Shown piece after piece: positions 37,701 through 45,507 of a stretch of DNA of 64,000 nucleotides. Location: assembly GCA_963806495.1 (NCBI GenBank), contig CAWDYA010000008.1, positions 434,001 through 498,000 on the forward strand. Reading direction: 5' to 3'. The position numbers and the translations under genes were made by a program. The notes beneath the pieces are model-generated. The model saw only the letters and a program-made list of their open reading frames with translations. It made no database searches and was not told the origin of the DNA. Origin of the DNA: CAWDYA01 sp963806495. Lineage in GTDB: Bacteria > Acidobacteriota > Polarisedimenticolia > JACPZX01 > DASXTC01. Within the stretch, counting starts at the first letter, position 1. Each line of letters begins with the position of its first letter.

Positions 37701-37786
37701 CCTGGTTTCCGGTGGAATGACAGGAGCAAGCTCTTCGCTCCAGGCTCCCGGAGCCCGGCGCCGTCCGGTCAACACACCGTTCATCG

Positions 37787-37792
37787 TATAAT
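37787..37792 (+). promoter_or_regulatory. -10 box of the acyltransferase gene
   Basis: TATAAT ends 11 bases before the ATG at 37804. Transcription starting seven bases downstream would leave a leader of about five bases. No -35 match is evident. Confidence 0.4.
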
Positions 37793-37803
37793 ACACTTCC
37801 TTC

Positions 37804-38766
37804 ATGAACGAGCCTCGCACCGCACCCGCCGCAGCCGCCGGCCCGCCGCACGCGCCGGAGCGCGGATGGTCCTGGCGGATCCTCGGCCCCTTTCACGTGA
37901 CGGGCGTGTTCTGGTACCGCGTCCATCGCTTCCTGCTGCGTGTGGTCCCGTCGTCCTTGCTCTGGGTTCCGAGCTGCTTCTTCAACACCCTCTTCTTCAT
38001 CTGCCTTCGGAAAATCAGGGCCGCCATCGCCTCGAATCTCGAGCCCGTCCTCGGGCCCTGCGGGTGGTGGGAACGCCAACGCCGCATCTACCGGACGATG
38101 TGGTCGTTCGGGTGGTGTCTGAGCGAACGCTACGAGCGGTTGATCACGAACCGGCCGTTCGCCATCGAGGTGGAGGCCATCGAGCACTGGAGCGAGGTCG
38201 CGCGGCCGGGCCAGGGCCTCATGCTGGTCACGGCGCATCTGGGCAACTTCGAGGTCGGCTCCATGATGCCGTCACAGATGGAGAGCCGCCGCGTTCACCT
38301 CGTCCGCGAGCCCGAGACCGACGTGAAAGCGCAGGAATTCCTCCAGGAGATCCTGGCGGGGTTCACACAGGCCCGGTACACGATGCACTTTCAGAGCGAC
38401 GACCCTCTGCAGGGCCTAGAACTGCTCAACGCCCTCCGGAGGGGAGAAATCGTCGCCGTGCAGGGCGACCGACCGCGGTCGGGCGGAAAATCGATCGACG
38501 CGACGCTGTTCGGAAGACCTTTTCCCCTGCCCCCGGGTCCGGCCGCCCTCGCCCGGATCGCCGATGCTCCGCTGCTGCCCGTCTTCGTCTTCCGTGAGGG
38601 GCGCCGGCGCTACCGTGTGGTCTTCCGGCCCCCGATCCGTGTTCCGCGGACCGACGATCGCGCCGCGGATCTGGCGGAAACCATGAAGAAGGTGGCGGCC
38701 GAAGTCGAATGGGCCATCCGCCGCGCGCCGCACCAGTGGTTCTGCTTCAGGCACCTGTGGCCGTGA
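37804..38766 (+). CDS. LpxL/HtrB-family lysophospholipid acyltransferase
   Basis: 320 residues with an N-terminal membrane segment (LLWVPSCFFNTLFFICL). The catalytic HX4E motif is HLGNFE (His145, Glu150). The substrate pocket segment QGDRPRSGGKSIDATLFGRP and the family-typical end APHQWFCFRHLWP are both present. Classic members add secondary acyl chains to lipid A. Homologues inside aryl-polyene and flexirubin-type loci acylate the pathway product instead, which fits the context here. Its last 20 bases overlap the end of the convergent dehydratase gene. Confidence 0.87.
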   Translation: MNEPRTAPAAAAGPPHAPERGWSWRILGPFHVTGVFWYRVHRFLLRVVPSSLLWVPSCFFNTLFFICLRKIRAAIASNLEPVLGPCGWWERQRRIYRTMWSFGWCLSERYERLITNRPFAIEVEAIEHWSEVARPGQGLMLVTAHLGNFEVGSMMPSQMESRRVHLVREPETDVKAQEFLQEILAGFTQARYTMHFQSDDPLQGLELLNALRRGEIVAVQGDRPRSGGKSIDATLFGRPFPLPPGPAALARIADAPLLPVFVFREGRRRYRVVFRPPIRVPRTDDRAADLAETMKKVAAEVEWAIRRAPHQWFCFRHLWP

Positions 38767-39547
38767 GCCACGTGCTGACGGTTCCCGACGCGACGACCTC
38801 GCCACCCTGCGCGACGTCGAAGGCATAGGTGCAAAGCGGCATGGCGACCCCCGAGAGGCGGACCGCCGCGAAGAGCGTCACCCCGACCGGGATCCGGGCG
38901 CAGTCGAAGCGCACGTCGCGCGCCCCGACCAGGTAGCCGACCGGGACGCCCGTGTCCTTCGCCTCGCGAAAGCGACGCAGCGACTCGCACACGGCCGCGG
39001 ACTGCGCGGCCATCTCGACGGCGACGAGCGCCGGCGCGAATCCCCCGGCGCTGAACGCGCTTCGCTCGGGGACGCTTGCCGCGCACACGACCCCGCCGTC
39101 GGTCTCCGTGACGACCCCTTCGACGAAGCGCATCGGCGGCCGATGCGGAAGGAGGTCATCGAGGTCGGGAACACCGGATGCCCGCTCCGGCCCGCACGCT
39201 CGCGTCGCGCGCGCGGCACCGGGCGGCGGCTCGCCGAGCAGGACGACACCCCTGGCGACGACCTCGGCCGCACGGCGCACCTCGAGGCGAACACGGCCAT
39301 CGGGACCGCTCGCGAGCACCTCGAGCTCCAGCATGTCTCCCGGCGCGACGAGTCGTCGCAGCCGGAGGGTTTCGATCCCGCGAAGAGCCGGCGAGGCGCC
39401 GGCGGCCATCGCGCGCAGCGCCAGATCGAGCAGGCCCACGCCGGGAAGAATCGGGCGACCCGGGAAGTGGCCTTCGTAGAGCGGCCCGGACGCCGGAATC
39501 TCGATCGGAAGCCGCAGTCCACCGCCGGGCGGGCTCCCCCGGCTCAC
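38747..39547 (-). CDS. Fused double hot-dog dehydratase (ApeI-like plus ApeP-like)
   Basis: 266 residues in two hot-dog domains. Domain 1 (residues ~10-110) has YEGHFPGRPILPGVGLLDLA: catalytic His27 and, where FabZ has Glu, an Asp, as in ApeI of aryl-polyene systems. Domain 2 (~130-266) has LDDLLPHRPPMRFVEGVV and PALVAVEMAAQSAAVCE, the pattern of ApeP, with the acidic residue but no HFPG motif. ApeI and ApeP are separate proteins that form a heterodimer in known systems; here they are one chain. The GTG at 39547 overlaps the TGA of the methyltransferase by four bases (GTGA). It would dehydrate 3-hydroxyacyl-ACP. Confidence 0.8.
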   Translation of the reverse strand: MSRGSPPGGGLRLPIEIPASGPLYEGHFPGRPILPGVGLLDLALRAMAAGASPALRGIETLRLRRLVAPGDMLELEVLASGPDGRVRLEVRRAAEVVARGVVLLGEPPPGAARATRACGPERASGVPDLDDLLPHRPPMRFVEGVVTETDGGVVCAASVPERSAFSAGGFAPALVAVEMAAQSAAVCESLRRFREAKDTGVPVGYLVGARDVRFDCARIPVGVTLFAAVRLSGVAMPLCTYAFDVAQGGEVVASGTVSTWLTATGA

Positions 39548-40722
39548 GCGCGCACGGCCGTGATCGCGGCCACGACGAACGCGGGCCGCACTTCGCGGAT
39601 TCGTGCGACGTCGGGATAGACCGTCACATCGCGAAAGCCGCAGGCATCGAGGGCCGCGACCCAGTGCTCGGGAGTGAGGAATCCGCCATTGGGTCGCCAC
39701 GGCTCCACGAGCCGGGGCGCTCGAAACGACTCGAGCAGATTGAACAGGAACTCGACGTAGACCGGCCGACCGGTGAACGGCCGGACACACTCGGACAGGA
39801 CGAGAGCTCCCCCCGGCGCGAGCGCGCGCCGGACCTCGGCGAGGGTGAACTCGAGGTCGCGGGCGACATGAAGCGTGTTGACGCCGTATACGAGCTCGAA
39901 GGTCGCCTTCTCGACCCCGGCTTCCTCGAAAGGCCGGTCCATGTCGAGCCGCCCGAACGAGATTGGCGCGTCGGGAAACGGCCCCGCGAGTCGCCGCCGG
40001 GCCCGGCGCATGAACGATGGTGCGATCTCGGTGAGACGATACGACCGGATCGCCATGAGCCGCCCCGTCTGCTCGAAGCGCTCGAGACAGGCCACCGCCC
40101 CGCTCCCCAGCCCGCCACCCAGCTCGAGCACCGCCCCCCCGTCCCCGTGCAGAGCGCGCTCGACCGTGATCGCTCCGATACGGTTGCTGATCCCATACAG
40201 GACGTTTTCGTTGGAGAAGTAGTCGAACCACGCCCCGATCGTGTCCGGCGCGAAGAGGGCCTCCTCGCCGCTCACCTCCCCGCGCAGGACCGGGGGGTAG
40301 AGCGTGGCCGCGAGGGCCGCCATCCGGTACGACGCCAGGGCGGAAGGGTCGTGGCGTTCCTGCTCCCGGGCCACCTCCTCGGGGTCGAGGTCCGGCAGCG
40401 TCTCCGGGATCCGGAATCGCCCGTCATCCGTGCGCACCGCCCGCCCTGTCAGTGCGAGTGTGGCGAGGAGCCAGCCTGCCGGCACCGGAGCCCGGGCCGC
40501 GTCCAGGCCGGCACGCGCCGCGATCTCGGCGGGCGTGCCGGGCTCCCTCGCCGCGACATCGAGCCCGGTGTCGACGACGACCCGGATCGCGAGCCGGTGA
40601 ACGTACTCCTCGAACAGAGTGCACGACCCGACAAAGCGGTCGTCGAAGAGCGGGATCAATTCGGCGGGGATCAGCTCCGCGAAACCGTCGTCATGCGGCA
40701 CACCCCAGGCGTAGGACGCCAT
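39544..40722 (-). CDS. Class I SAM-dependent methyltransferase 3 with N-terminal helical domain
   Basis: 392 residues. The N-terminal ~130 residues (TPAEIAARAGLDAARA then LTGRAVRTDDGRFRI) look like the winged-helix dimerisation domain of O-methyltransferases acting on polyketides. The catalytic domain has AVLELGGGLGSGAVACLER, FELVYGVNTLHVARDL and RRALAPGGALVLSECVR. AGGAGGG before the ATG at 40722 fixes the start. It is the middle gene of a tight minus-strand operon (ketoreductase, methyltransferase, dehydratase), so it probably methylates the growing or finished acyl chain or a ring on it. Substrate is not deducible. Confidence 0.8.
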   Translation of the reverse strand: MASYAWGVPHDDGFAELIPAELIPLFDDRFVGSCTLFEEYVHRLAIRVVVDTGLDVAAREPGTPAEIAARAGLDAARAPVPAGWLLATLALTGRAVRTDDGRFRIPETLPDLDPEEVAREQERHDPSALASYRMAALAATLYPPVLRGEVSGEEALFAPDTIGAWFDYFSNENVLYGISNRIGAITVERALHGDGGAVLELGGGLGSGAVACLERFEQTGRLMAIRSYRLTEIAPSFMRRARRRLAGPFPDAPISFGRLDMDRPFEEAGVEKATFELVYGVNTLHVARDLEFTLAEVRRALAPGGALVLSECVRPFTGRPVYVEFLFNLLESFRAPRLVEPWRPNGGFLTPEHWVAALDACGFRDVTVYPDVARIREVRPAFVVAAITAVRA

Positions 40723-40733
40723 CGGACACCCTC

Positions 40734-41510
40734 CTACGCCGTCATGCCGGCGTCGATGACCAGTGTCTGGCCGGTGATTGAGAACGCACGGTCCGACAGC
40801 AGGAACGCCACCGCGTCGCCGACGCATGCCGCGGTCACGCCTCCCGGCAGAACTTCGGCGGCGCGCAGCGCCTTGACCTTTTCGGGTGGTATGTCCGCAA
40901 CGATCTCGGTCGGCACGAAGCCCGGGATCACGACGTTGACCCGAATCCCACGCGAACCGATCTCCCGCGCCAGTGAGCGCGTGAGGCCGAGGATGCCCGC
41001 CTTGGCCGCGCCATACGCCGTTTGCCCGGCGAGGCCGCGCACCGCGGTCAGCGAGGATACGTTGACGATCGAGCCCGCCCGCCGGTGCAGCATGCCCGGG
41101 ATCACCGCGCGGCAGCACCGGAAGACGCCACCGAGGTTGGCGTCGAGCATCCCGTCCCAGGCGTCGTCGGGGAGCGTCGCGAGCAGACTGTCGCGCCGCA
41201 CGCCGGCATTGTTCACGAGGCCGGCGATCGGTCCGACCCGCTCCTCCACCTCGACGATGAGATCCTTCGGACGCGCTCGATCGAGAAGATCGAACTGGAA
41301 GGGATGCGCCGCGTCGCCCAGCTCCGCCGCGAGCCGCCGCGCCTCGTCCTCACGCTCGCGCCAGGTGAAGGCAACCGTCCAGCCATCCCCGACCAGAGCG
41401 CGCACTATCGCGCAGCCGATGCCGCGGCTGCCGCCCGTGACCAGTGCCACCGGCATGCCGGACGGCGATTCCGTACCCCTTCTCGACTGCATGTCCCGGG
41501 CTTCCGGCAT
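40734..41510 (-). CDS. 3-oxoacyl-ACP reductase (FabG/ApeQ-like)
   Basis: 258 residues, short-chain dehydrogenase. The NADPH site is VTGGSRGIG, the structural motif is VNNAGVRRDS, and the catalytic residues are Ser of VNVSSLTAV with Tyr and Lys of YGAAKAG. IPGFVPTEIVADIP and QTLVIDAGM are typical of FabG. The first ATG with an upstream G-rich site (GGGG) is 41510; internal ATGs at 41492 and 41456 are alternatives. First gene of the minus-strand operon with the methyltransferase and dehydratase, 11 bp spacing. It would reduce the 3-keto group after each condensation. Confidence 0.9.
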   Translation of the reverse strand: MPEARDMQSRRGTESPSGMPVALVTGGSRGIGCAIVRALVGDGWTVAFTWREREDEARRLAAELGDAAHPFQFDLLDRARPKDLIVEVEERVGPIAGLVNNAGVRRDSLLATLPDDAWDGMLDANLGGVFRCCRAVIPGMLHRRAGSIVNVSSLTAVRGLAGQTAYGAAKAGILGLTRSLAREIGSRGIRVNVVIPGFVPTEIVADIPPEKVKALRAAEVLPGGVTAACVGDAVAFLLSDRAFSITGQTLVIDAGMTA

Positions 41511-41513
41511 CGC

Positions 41514-41543
41514 TTGACCCCGTTGTTCAGTAGTCGGTAATCT
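41514..41543 (+). promoter_or_regulatory. Sigma-70-like promoter for the deacetylase gene
   Basis: TTGACC (41514-41519), an 18-base spacer, then TAATCT (41538-41543). The start would fall near 41550, about 16 bases before the GTG at 41566. It sits in the 55-bp divergent spacer beside the ketoreductase start. Confidence 0.4.
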
Positions 41544-41565
41544 TAGCACCGGTGCCCACAATTCA

Positions 41566-42400
41566 GTGAAAGAGCATGGAACGAATCCCTCGAACGCTCA
41601 GGGCGCGCGCCCGTGGAGGCTCTCTCCGCTCCTGCGCGTCTCGGCGGGGATCCACGCGGGCGGCGCCGCGGCCCTGGCTCTCGCCCCGCAGGCATGGCCC
41701 TTCATCATCGGAGCGCTCGTCGCCGACCACGTGACGGTTGTGGCGGCGGGGGTGCACCCGCGCAGCACGCTCCTGGGGCCGGCGCTCTCCCGCCTCTCGC
41801 CCGGCGCCCGGTCGCGGCGCGAGATCGCGCTCACGTTCGACGACGGACCCGATCCTGAGATCACTCCCCGGGTCCTCGACATGCTCGAAGCCCGGAACGC
41901 CCGGTCGACGTTCTTCTGCGTCGGGCGGCGGGTCGAAGCGTACCCCGACATCGCGGCGGAGATCACGCGGCGCGGCCATCGCGTGGAGAACCACTCGTAC
42001 CGCCACCGCAACGCGTTCTGGTTCCTCCCCCCGGCCGCGCTGCGTGACGAGATCGAACGCGCGCAGGAGGCGATCGCGACGGCGACCGGTCACGCGCCCC
42101 GACTGTTCCGCGCGCCCGCGGGGATCCGGAGCCCCCTGCTCGAGCCGGCGCTCGCGCGGGCCGGGCTCGATCTGGTGGCCTGGACGCGGCGGGGCTTCGA
42201 CACGGTGAGCGGCGACGCCAGGCGGATCCTGGCGCGACTCGTCCACGGACTCGCCGCCGGAGACATCCTGCTGCTTCACGACGGATTCGAGCGCACGCAT
42301 GAGCTCCGGGGGCCCGGTGCTCCTGGGGGTTCTGCCCCGCCTGCTCGATGCGGTCGAGGCGGCGGGGCTGAGGCCGGTGCCTCTCGATCAGGGACGGTGA
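41566..42400 (+). pseudogene. Polysaccharide deacetylase (NodB domain), C-terminal frameshift
   Basis: About 278 residues if repaired. Two N-terminal hydrophobic stretches (AGGAAALALAPQAWPFIIGA) precede the NodB domain. Its motifs are ALTFDDGPDPE (catalytic base and metal Asp), STFFCVGRRVEAYPD, ENHSYRHRN (metal His pair), FRAPAGIRSPLLE and LLLHDGFERTHE. After that, a shift in CCGGGGG (42307-42313) is needed to reach the expected ending LLGVLPRLLDAVEAAGLRPV and the TGA at 42398-42400; the unrepaired frame runs to 42444. The core enzyme is complete, so even the shifted form could be active. Such genes accompany aryl-polyene-like and other lipid-glycan loci. The GTG start is uncertain. Confidence 0.75.
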
Positions 42401-42492
42401 TGGGCGCCCCCAGCGGTCGGGCACCCGTGTCGCGGGTGTCCTGAACTCAGGTCCCGACCGCAAGATGGAGCCGCCCGGCAACTCACCATCAG

Positions 42493-42522
42493 GGACCTCC
42501 TTCAGTTGATTGAGGGAGGTCC
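42493..42522. repeat. Inverted repeat (hairpin)
   Basis: GGACCTCC (42493-42500) and GGAGGTCC (42515-42522) are perfect 8-bp arms, with partial pairing inside a 14-base loop. It lies ~90 bp past the deacetylase gene without a T run. It could be a weak terminator or an operator. The rest of the gap up to 42702 holds nothing recognisable. Confidence 0.35.
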
Positions 42523-42702
42523 TGACTTACGGGAACGGCCACGAGAATATAGCCTGTATCCGGGAGGGGCGGGTCTCTCCCACGTCAGTGCGCCGTGCAT
42601 CCATGATTTCGCCCCCTCCACAGGATCCGCGCACGACGCTCGAAGAGATCAGGGCATTCGTCCGAGCATTGTATTGATTCTGGCCCCCGAGAAGAGGACA
42701 AT

Positions 42703-42840
42703 ATGAGCCAGCAGTGGGAGATTCCCGGGTGTCTGCTGTGACGCGAGACACTGCGGGGATCCCCTCGACCGCCGCTCCCGGAATGTACCTGGAGCGGATC
42801 GACGTTACAGGCTCCTCCCTCTCAATGGTGCGAGGGTTGC
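42703..42840 (+). pseudogene. Possible remnant of an RsbS-like STAS gene start
   Basis: A well-placed GAAGAGGAC site leads to an ATG at 42703 that encodes only MSQQWEIPGCLL before a stop. RsbS-type antagonist proteins begin with a similar QQWEIP-like strand and normally precede RsbT, which does follow here at 42841. Most of the gene would be deleted. The evidence is one short peptide plus context. Confidence 0.25.
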
Positions 42841-43224
42841 GTGGACATTCTCAGCGACGAGGACGTGATTGCCGCTCGTCAGAAGGGCCGCATCCTGGCC
42901 GCGGAAATCGGCTTTCCGCTCGGGGAGCAGGCGATGGTTGTCGCGGTCATCACCGAGCTTGCGTGCAACATCGTCGACCACGCCGGGGGCGGAGAGTTGC
43001 TCCTCCACCCGATCGAGGACGCCGGTCGGCGCGGCATCGCCGTGGTTGCCAGAGACCACGGGCCGGGTATCCCGAACATCAAGGAGGCGCTGCAGGCCTC
43101 CTACTCCGTCGCAGCCGGCCTGGGCCTCGGTCTGAGAGGGGTCAAGGGGCTCACGGACAGCCTCGATATCGTATCCGTTCCAGGCAAGGGGACGACGGTG
43201 ACCGCCCGGAAGTGGCGATCATGA
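42841..43224 (+). CDS. RsbT-like serine kinase / anti-sigma regulatory factor
   Basis: 127 residues, a stand-alone GHKL ATPase domain. N box ELACNIVDHAG, G1 box DHGPGIP and G2 box GLGLGLRGVKGL are present, and it ends TTVTARKW as RsbT proteins do. RsbT phosphorylates a STAS-domain partner and then activates a phosphatase or kinase carrying an RsbU-type N-terminal domain. The gene after next has such a domain. The GTG at 42841 has GAGGGTTGC ahead of it. No intact STAS partner gene is adjacent. Confidence 0.82.
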   Translation: MDILSDEDVIAARQKGRILAAEIGFPLGEQAMVVAVITELACNIVDHAGGGELLLHPIEDAGRRGIAVVARDHGPGIPNIKEALQASYSVAAGLGLGLRGVKGLTDSLDIVSVPGKGTTVTARKWRS

Positions 43225-43308
43225 AGCGGCCCATCTTCAATCATGCGGCGTCCATTCGGAGACGGGCGACCCAACGGTGGCACTGGCGGACCGGGGCGGA
43301 GGCGAACG

Positions 43309-44240
43309 GTGACTGACGAAGGGGGCGCACTGCAGCGAGAGTATTCCAACGCCCTGCAGGACTACGTCGCCCACCCCAACGAACCGGCGCTTCGGTTGGC
43401 CTACAGGATCGGACGAAAGACGCTCACCACCGGCGGCGGAGTTCTCGGCATCGCGGCCCTCCATCACCAGGCGCTGAAGGACGTCATCCCGATCCTGTCG
43501 ACGGAGATCGAGGAACCGCTCCTCATCAAGCGCGCAGCGGAGGTCTTCATCGAATGCCTGATGCCGTTCGAGATGAGTCACCGGGCCTTCCGTGACACCA
43601 CCGCGGCCCTGCGCCGGATGAACGAACGAATCGAGGAGGAGGCCAAGCGTATCGCCCACTCCCTTCATGAAGAGGCGGGGGGACTTCTCGCCACGACACA
43701 CCTCGCCCTCGAGGAGTTGGCCCGCGACCTCTCGCCCGAAGGCAGCGAGAGGCTCACCTTCATCAAGCAGCTTCTGGATCGGATGGATGAGCATCTCAGG
43801 CAACTGGCCCACGAGATCCGGCCGACCGTTCTGGACGACCTGGGTCTGCTGCCTGCGCTGGATTTCCTGGGAGAAGGCATATCGAAGCGGTCCGGGGTGG
43901 CGATCACCGTCGAGGGGTCGACGGAGGGCCGGCTGCCCCCTGCGGTGGAGACGACGCTCTATCGGAACGTCCAGGAGGCGCTCAACAACGTGATCAAGCA
44001 CGGCCAGGGCGAACAGAGTCTCGGTGGTCGTGGCCAGGGAGGCGCGCGCGATCCGCTGTTCGATCCGTGACGACGGCGTCGGGTTCGAAGTGTCCGCGGT
44101 GACCGCGGCGCACGGGGAGAGCGGGTCTGGGACATGTCGGTATGCGTGAGCGCCTGGATTCGCTCCACGGGACGCTGCTCATAAACTCGGCGCCGGGAAA
44201 AGGCGTCGAGCTCCTGATGTACGTACCACTCGAAAGCTGA
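43309..44240 (+). pseudogene. NarX-type sensor kinase with RsbU-like N-terminal domain, two frameshifts
   Basis: Starts at GTG 43309 after GGAGG (43298-43302). Residues ~8-85 (EYSNALQDYVAHPNEPALRL, AYRIGRKTLTTGGGVLGIAA) resemble the RsbU N-terminal domain that RsbT binds. The HisKA_3 dimer domain (KRIAHSLHEEAGGLLATTHL) carries the phospho-His. The ATPase domain begins at LYRNVQEALNNVIKHGQ, but then the frame breaks near 44015-44030. It continues in another frame as VVVAREARAIRCSIRDDGVG and breaks again near 44120. The last piece is GLGHVGMRERLDSL then GKGVELLMYVPLES to the TGA at 44238-44240. Two bases before the regulator gene. Confidence 0.75.
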
Positions 44241-44242
44241 CC

Positions 44243-44875
44243 ATGCCGTTACGCGTTGTTCTCGCCGACGACCACGAGATGTTCCTTCAGGGGGTCCGGA
44301 GCCTGCTGGAACGCGAGGGGATCGTTGTGGTCGGCGAGGCCCTGAACGGTCGAGAGGCGGTGCGACTCGTCGAAAAGCTCAAGCCCGAGGTGGCTGTCCT
44401 CGACCTGACAATGCCCCTCCTGAACGGGCTCGACTCCGCCCGGGAGATCCGGAAGGTGTCACCCGGTACCAAGACGATCATCCTGACGAGGCACACCGAG
44501 GAGCAGTACGTCATCGAGGCGTTGCGGGCCGGGGTCAACGGATTTCTCCTCAAGACGAAGGCCGCAGCGGTGCTTGTTCAGACCATCAGGGACGTGTCCA
44601 CCGGCGCGCTCTATGTGAGCCACGCCCTCTCGCCCGAGGTTGTGCAGGCCTATCTCGCGAGAGAAGAACTGCGCACCAGCCCCTTGAGCGGGCGGGAGCG
44701 CGAGGTCCTGCAGCTCATCGCCGAGGGGAAGTCGATGAAGGAAATCGCCGCCCTCCTCTTCATCAGCGTCAAGACCGTCGAGACCCACAGGATGAGTCTC
44801 ATGGGAAAGCTCGACATCCATGAGACCGCCGGCCTCGTCCGCTACGCCATCCGCCAGGGGATGATCGAAGCCTGA
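44243..44875 (+). CDS. NarL/FixJ-family response regulator
   Basis: 210 residues, intact. Receiver: LADDHEMFLQGVRSLLE acidic pocket, phospho-Asp in VAVLDLTMPLLNG, Thr in IILTRH and Lys in FLLKTKA. The LuxR-type DNA-binding domain is LSGREREVLQLIAEGKSMKE followed by VKTVETHRMSLMGKL. It follows the sensor kinase by two bases, so it is its cognate regulator. If the kinase is controlled by the RsbT-like protein, this locus would join a partner-switching module to two-component output. Confidence 0.93.
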   Translation: MPLRVVLADDHEMFLQGVRSLLEREGIVVVGEALNGREAVRLVEKLKPEVAVLDLTMPLLNGLDSAREIRKVSPGTKTIILTRHTEEQYVIEALRAGVNGFLLKTKAAAVLVQTIRDVSTGALYVSHALSPEVVQAYLAREELRTSPLSGREREVLQLIAEGKSMKEIAALLFISVKTVETHRMSLMGKLDIHETAGLVRYAIRQGMIEA

Positions 44876-44986
44876 GCCCACCCTTCGAAACGCCCGACCA
44901 TCGCGTTTTGCCGTGTCGGGCCTGAGCTTCCGCCGGTCCGGATTTTCCTGATCGGAAATCAGGTCCAACCGATAGCCGCCCGCGCG

Positions 44987-45418
44987 TTGTCTGCGACCGT
45001 GACCCCGATAGCGGTGCCGGCCCGATGGCGTTCGCCACGCATGCGGCGTCCGGCAGACGAGGAGGTTCAATTGGGCAGGATCGCGGCAACCGGAACACGT
45101 CCCCGGACATACGAGGCCCGTCAGCTCACGATACCGGAGTTGGAGCGGTACATCCAGAGAGGATGTGCCTGCTCGGTGTGTGATCTCGCCAGTACGGAGA
45201 TCGGTGCGCTGCGGCGGCGGCAATCCGACGCGCCCTCATCCCACGTGGAGGCTCCCGCGAGGCTGCATGACTGGCGCCGGGTCAACGTTGCGTCCAGCGC
45301 TGCTCTTCGCCGTATTATCGAGCAGGCCGGTAATTTTCTGACCTCGTGGCGCTCCGCATGGCGGGGCAGGTGGCGTAGCAGGAACACCGACCGTCAGGGA
45401 TTTTCCTCAACAGATTGA
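44987..45418 (+). CDS. Uncertain ORF in the gap before the penicillin-binding protein
   Basis: The 630 bp between the regulator and the PBP gene contain one open frame of 143 codons. A central part, RTYEARQLTIPELERYIQRG then CACSVCDLASTEIGALRRR, looks protein-like, while the ends are Arg-rich and resemble out-of-frame GC-rich DNA. No ribosome site precedes the GTG. I cannot assign a function. It may be non-coding or a broken small gene. Confidence 0.2.
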   Translation: MSATVTPIAVPARWRSPRMRRPADEEVQLGRIAATGTRPRTYEARQLTIPELERYIQRGCACSVCDLASTEIGALRRRQSDAPSSHVEAPARLHDWRRVNVASSAALRRIIEQAGNFLTSWRSAWRGRWRSRNTDRQGFSSTD

Positions 45419-45507
45419 CCTTCGGCCTGACAGTTTCCCTCCGCCCGATGTGCGAAGGTGTCGCTCGTAGCACCCGAACGACCTCCCGACATGCACCTGG
45501 ACCTTCG

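Noticed and set aside
44799..45223. Minus-strand open frames over the NarL-type regulator and the following gap
   Set aside because: They are antisense to the regulator and have Arg/Gly/Asp-biased shadow composition; no ribosome site or domain is visible.
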